From contig NZ_FWYB01000002.1 of NCBI RefSeq assembly GCF_900176505.1, positions 25,237 to 89,236 on the forward strand: DNA of 64,000 bases. Reading direction: 5' to 3'. Of the stretch, positions 63,320 to 64,000 are shown piece after piece. Source of the DNA: Pedobacter nyackensis (lineage in GTDB: Bacteria; Bacteroidota; Bacteroidia; Sphingobacteriales; Sphingobacteriaceae). The number at the start of each line of letters is the position of its first letter. The first letter of the stretch is position 1. Position numbers and translations under genes: made by a program. The notes under the pieces are model-generated. The model saw only the letters and a list, made by a program, of their open reading frames with translations. It was not told where the DNA came from and made no database searches.

Positions 63320-63709
63320 TTAAACTCTTCTCTTCTTAGGAGGACGACATCCATTGTGTGGAAGCGGTGTAATATCTTTGATTGAGGTTACTTCGATACC
63401 TGATACCTGCAATGTTCTAATTGCAGATTCACGACCAGAACCTGGACCTTTAACAAATACATCTACCTTACGTAACCCCAAATCAAACGCTACCTTACCG
63501 CAATCTGATGCAGCTTGACCAGCTGCATATGGAGTGTTCTTTTTAGAACCTTTAAAGCCCATTTTACCTGCAGAAGACCACGAAATAGTTTGACCATTGT
63601 TGTTTGTTAGGGTAACAATGATATTGTTAAAAGTAGCATTGATGTGCGCCTGACCAACAGGCTCAATAACAACAATACGCTTTTTGGTAACTTTTTTACT
63701 CTTAGCCAT
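63320..63709 (-). CDS. rpsK: Ribosomal protein S11
   Basis: Small-subunit protein S11 (129 residues), with '[49 protein letters not shown]' and the usual C-terminal '[18 protein letters not shown]'. It lies between rpsM and rpsD, 65 bases before the rpsD start. An N-terminal lysine cluster ('[11 protein letters not shown]') is normal. Confidence 0.98.
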   Translation of the reverse strand: MAKSKKVTKKRIVVIEPVGQAHINATFNNIIVTLTNNNGQTISWSSAGKMGFKGSKKNTPYAAGQAASDCGKVAFDLGLRKVDVFVKGPGSGRESAIRTLQVSGIEVTSIKDITPLPHNGCRPPKKRRV

Positions 63710-63730
63710 AATTATTATTCAGTACTAATT

Positions 63731-64000
63731 TTATTTAGTAGCTTTTTTCTTGTTTGCAACTGTTTTTCTCTTGCCTTTACGTGTACGAGAGTTGTTCTTA
63801 GTACGTTGACCACGCACTGGCAAACCTTTTCTGTGACGTAAACCACGGTAACAACCGATATCCATTAAACGTTTGATGTTTAACTGAACCTCTGAACGTA
63901 AAGCACCTTCTACTTTAACGCCGTCGTTGATAATTGTACGAATTGCTGATAACTCATCATCAGACCAGTCCTGTACTTTCTTATTTAAATCGATACCTGC
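63731..64000 (-). CDS. rpsM: Ribosomal protein S13 (partial, N-terminus beyond window)
   Basis: The frame is open from the window end at 64000 to TAA at 63733-63731 and gives 89 residues. They include '[38 protein letters not shown]', the S13 signature, and end 'VANKKKATK'. It is 21 bases upstream of rpsK. About 35 residues of the N-terminus would lie beyond 64000. Confidence 0.97.
   Translation of the reverse strand, partial: AGIDLNKKVQDWSDDELSAIRTIINDGVKVEGALRSEVQLNIKRLMDIGCYRGLRHRKGLPVRGQRTKNNSRTRKGKRKTVANKKKATK

Noticed and set aside
1-64000. Search for tRNA, rRNA, CRISPR, insertion sequences, prophage genes
   Set aside because: No cloverleaf, regular spaced repeats, transposase/integrase motifs or phage genes were visible by eye; short tRNA-like folds cannot be fully excluded without a tool.

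Overview
The window looks like a chromosomal segment of a Bacteroidota bacterium, most likely Sphingobacteriaceae and close to Pedobacter. The signs are two SusC/SusD pairs (one with an ECF sigma factor and a FecR anti-sigma factor), family-typical proteins (DUF4293, DUF5606, Porin_10, mitochondrial-type aconitase), an L17 with a long A/E/K-rich tail, and several upstream regions that match the Bacteroidota promoter form TTG-N19-TAnnTTTG. Coding density is high. No gap between genes exceeds about 290 bases. I see no tRNA, rRNA, CRISPR array, transposase, prophage or integration site.

Layout. 1-2150: tail of a thioredoxin-like protein, a small exported SRPBCC-like protein and a lipoprotein L,D-transpeptidase. 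2298-12200: a LytS-type sensor kinase and a LytTR response regulator that enclose a large zinc metalloprotease and a SusC/SusD pair; this reads as a sensed protein/peptide capture locus. 12295-19065: small membrane protein, ABC exporter and truA, DUF4293 protein, DEAD-box helicase with an RGG tail, a small basic exported protein and gpsA. 19141-22556: HlyD/TolC efflux parts and a polysaccharide deacetylase. 22692-30540: aconitase, DUF2007 protein, GH1 glycosidase, membrane-anchored MutS relative, rlmH, an unlisted 41-residue membrane peptide, DUF5606 protein and cyclophilin. 30618-37637: sigma factor, FecR, SusC with an STN domain, and SusD, a complete transenvelope-signalling uptake system with no degradative enzyme beside it.

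37807-44691: exported GATase1-like protein (often labelled asparagine synthetase B) facing an overlapping lpxK / purine nucleoside phosphorylase / Porin_10 operon, then pruA followed by an unusual long imperfect hairpin. 44980-53101: methyltransferase, a beta-carbonic anhydrase / SulP / small exported protein operon, a phosphate-selective-type porin, and a carboxyltransferase / MFS / GNAT string. 53153-60902: M42 aminopeptidase, HerA-like ATPase, sugar nucleotidyltransferase, dnaK, a METTL25/GSTCD-type methyltransferase and a 2H phosphoesterase. 60962-64000: the 3' part of the alpha operon on the minus strand (rpsM, rpsK, rpsD, rpoA, rplQ).

Most of the window is housekeeping. The best candidates for new biology are the two-component system wrapped around the metalloprotease/SusCD genes, the 41-residue peptide gene with a strong Shine-Dalgarno sequence, the long hairpin after pruA, the 11-bp leader hairpin before the basic exported protein, and the exported GATase1-like protein with its neighbours. 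All functional calls come from reading the sequence; no database search was run.
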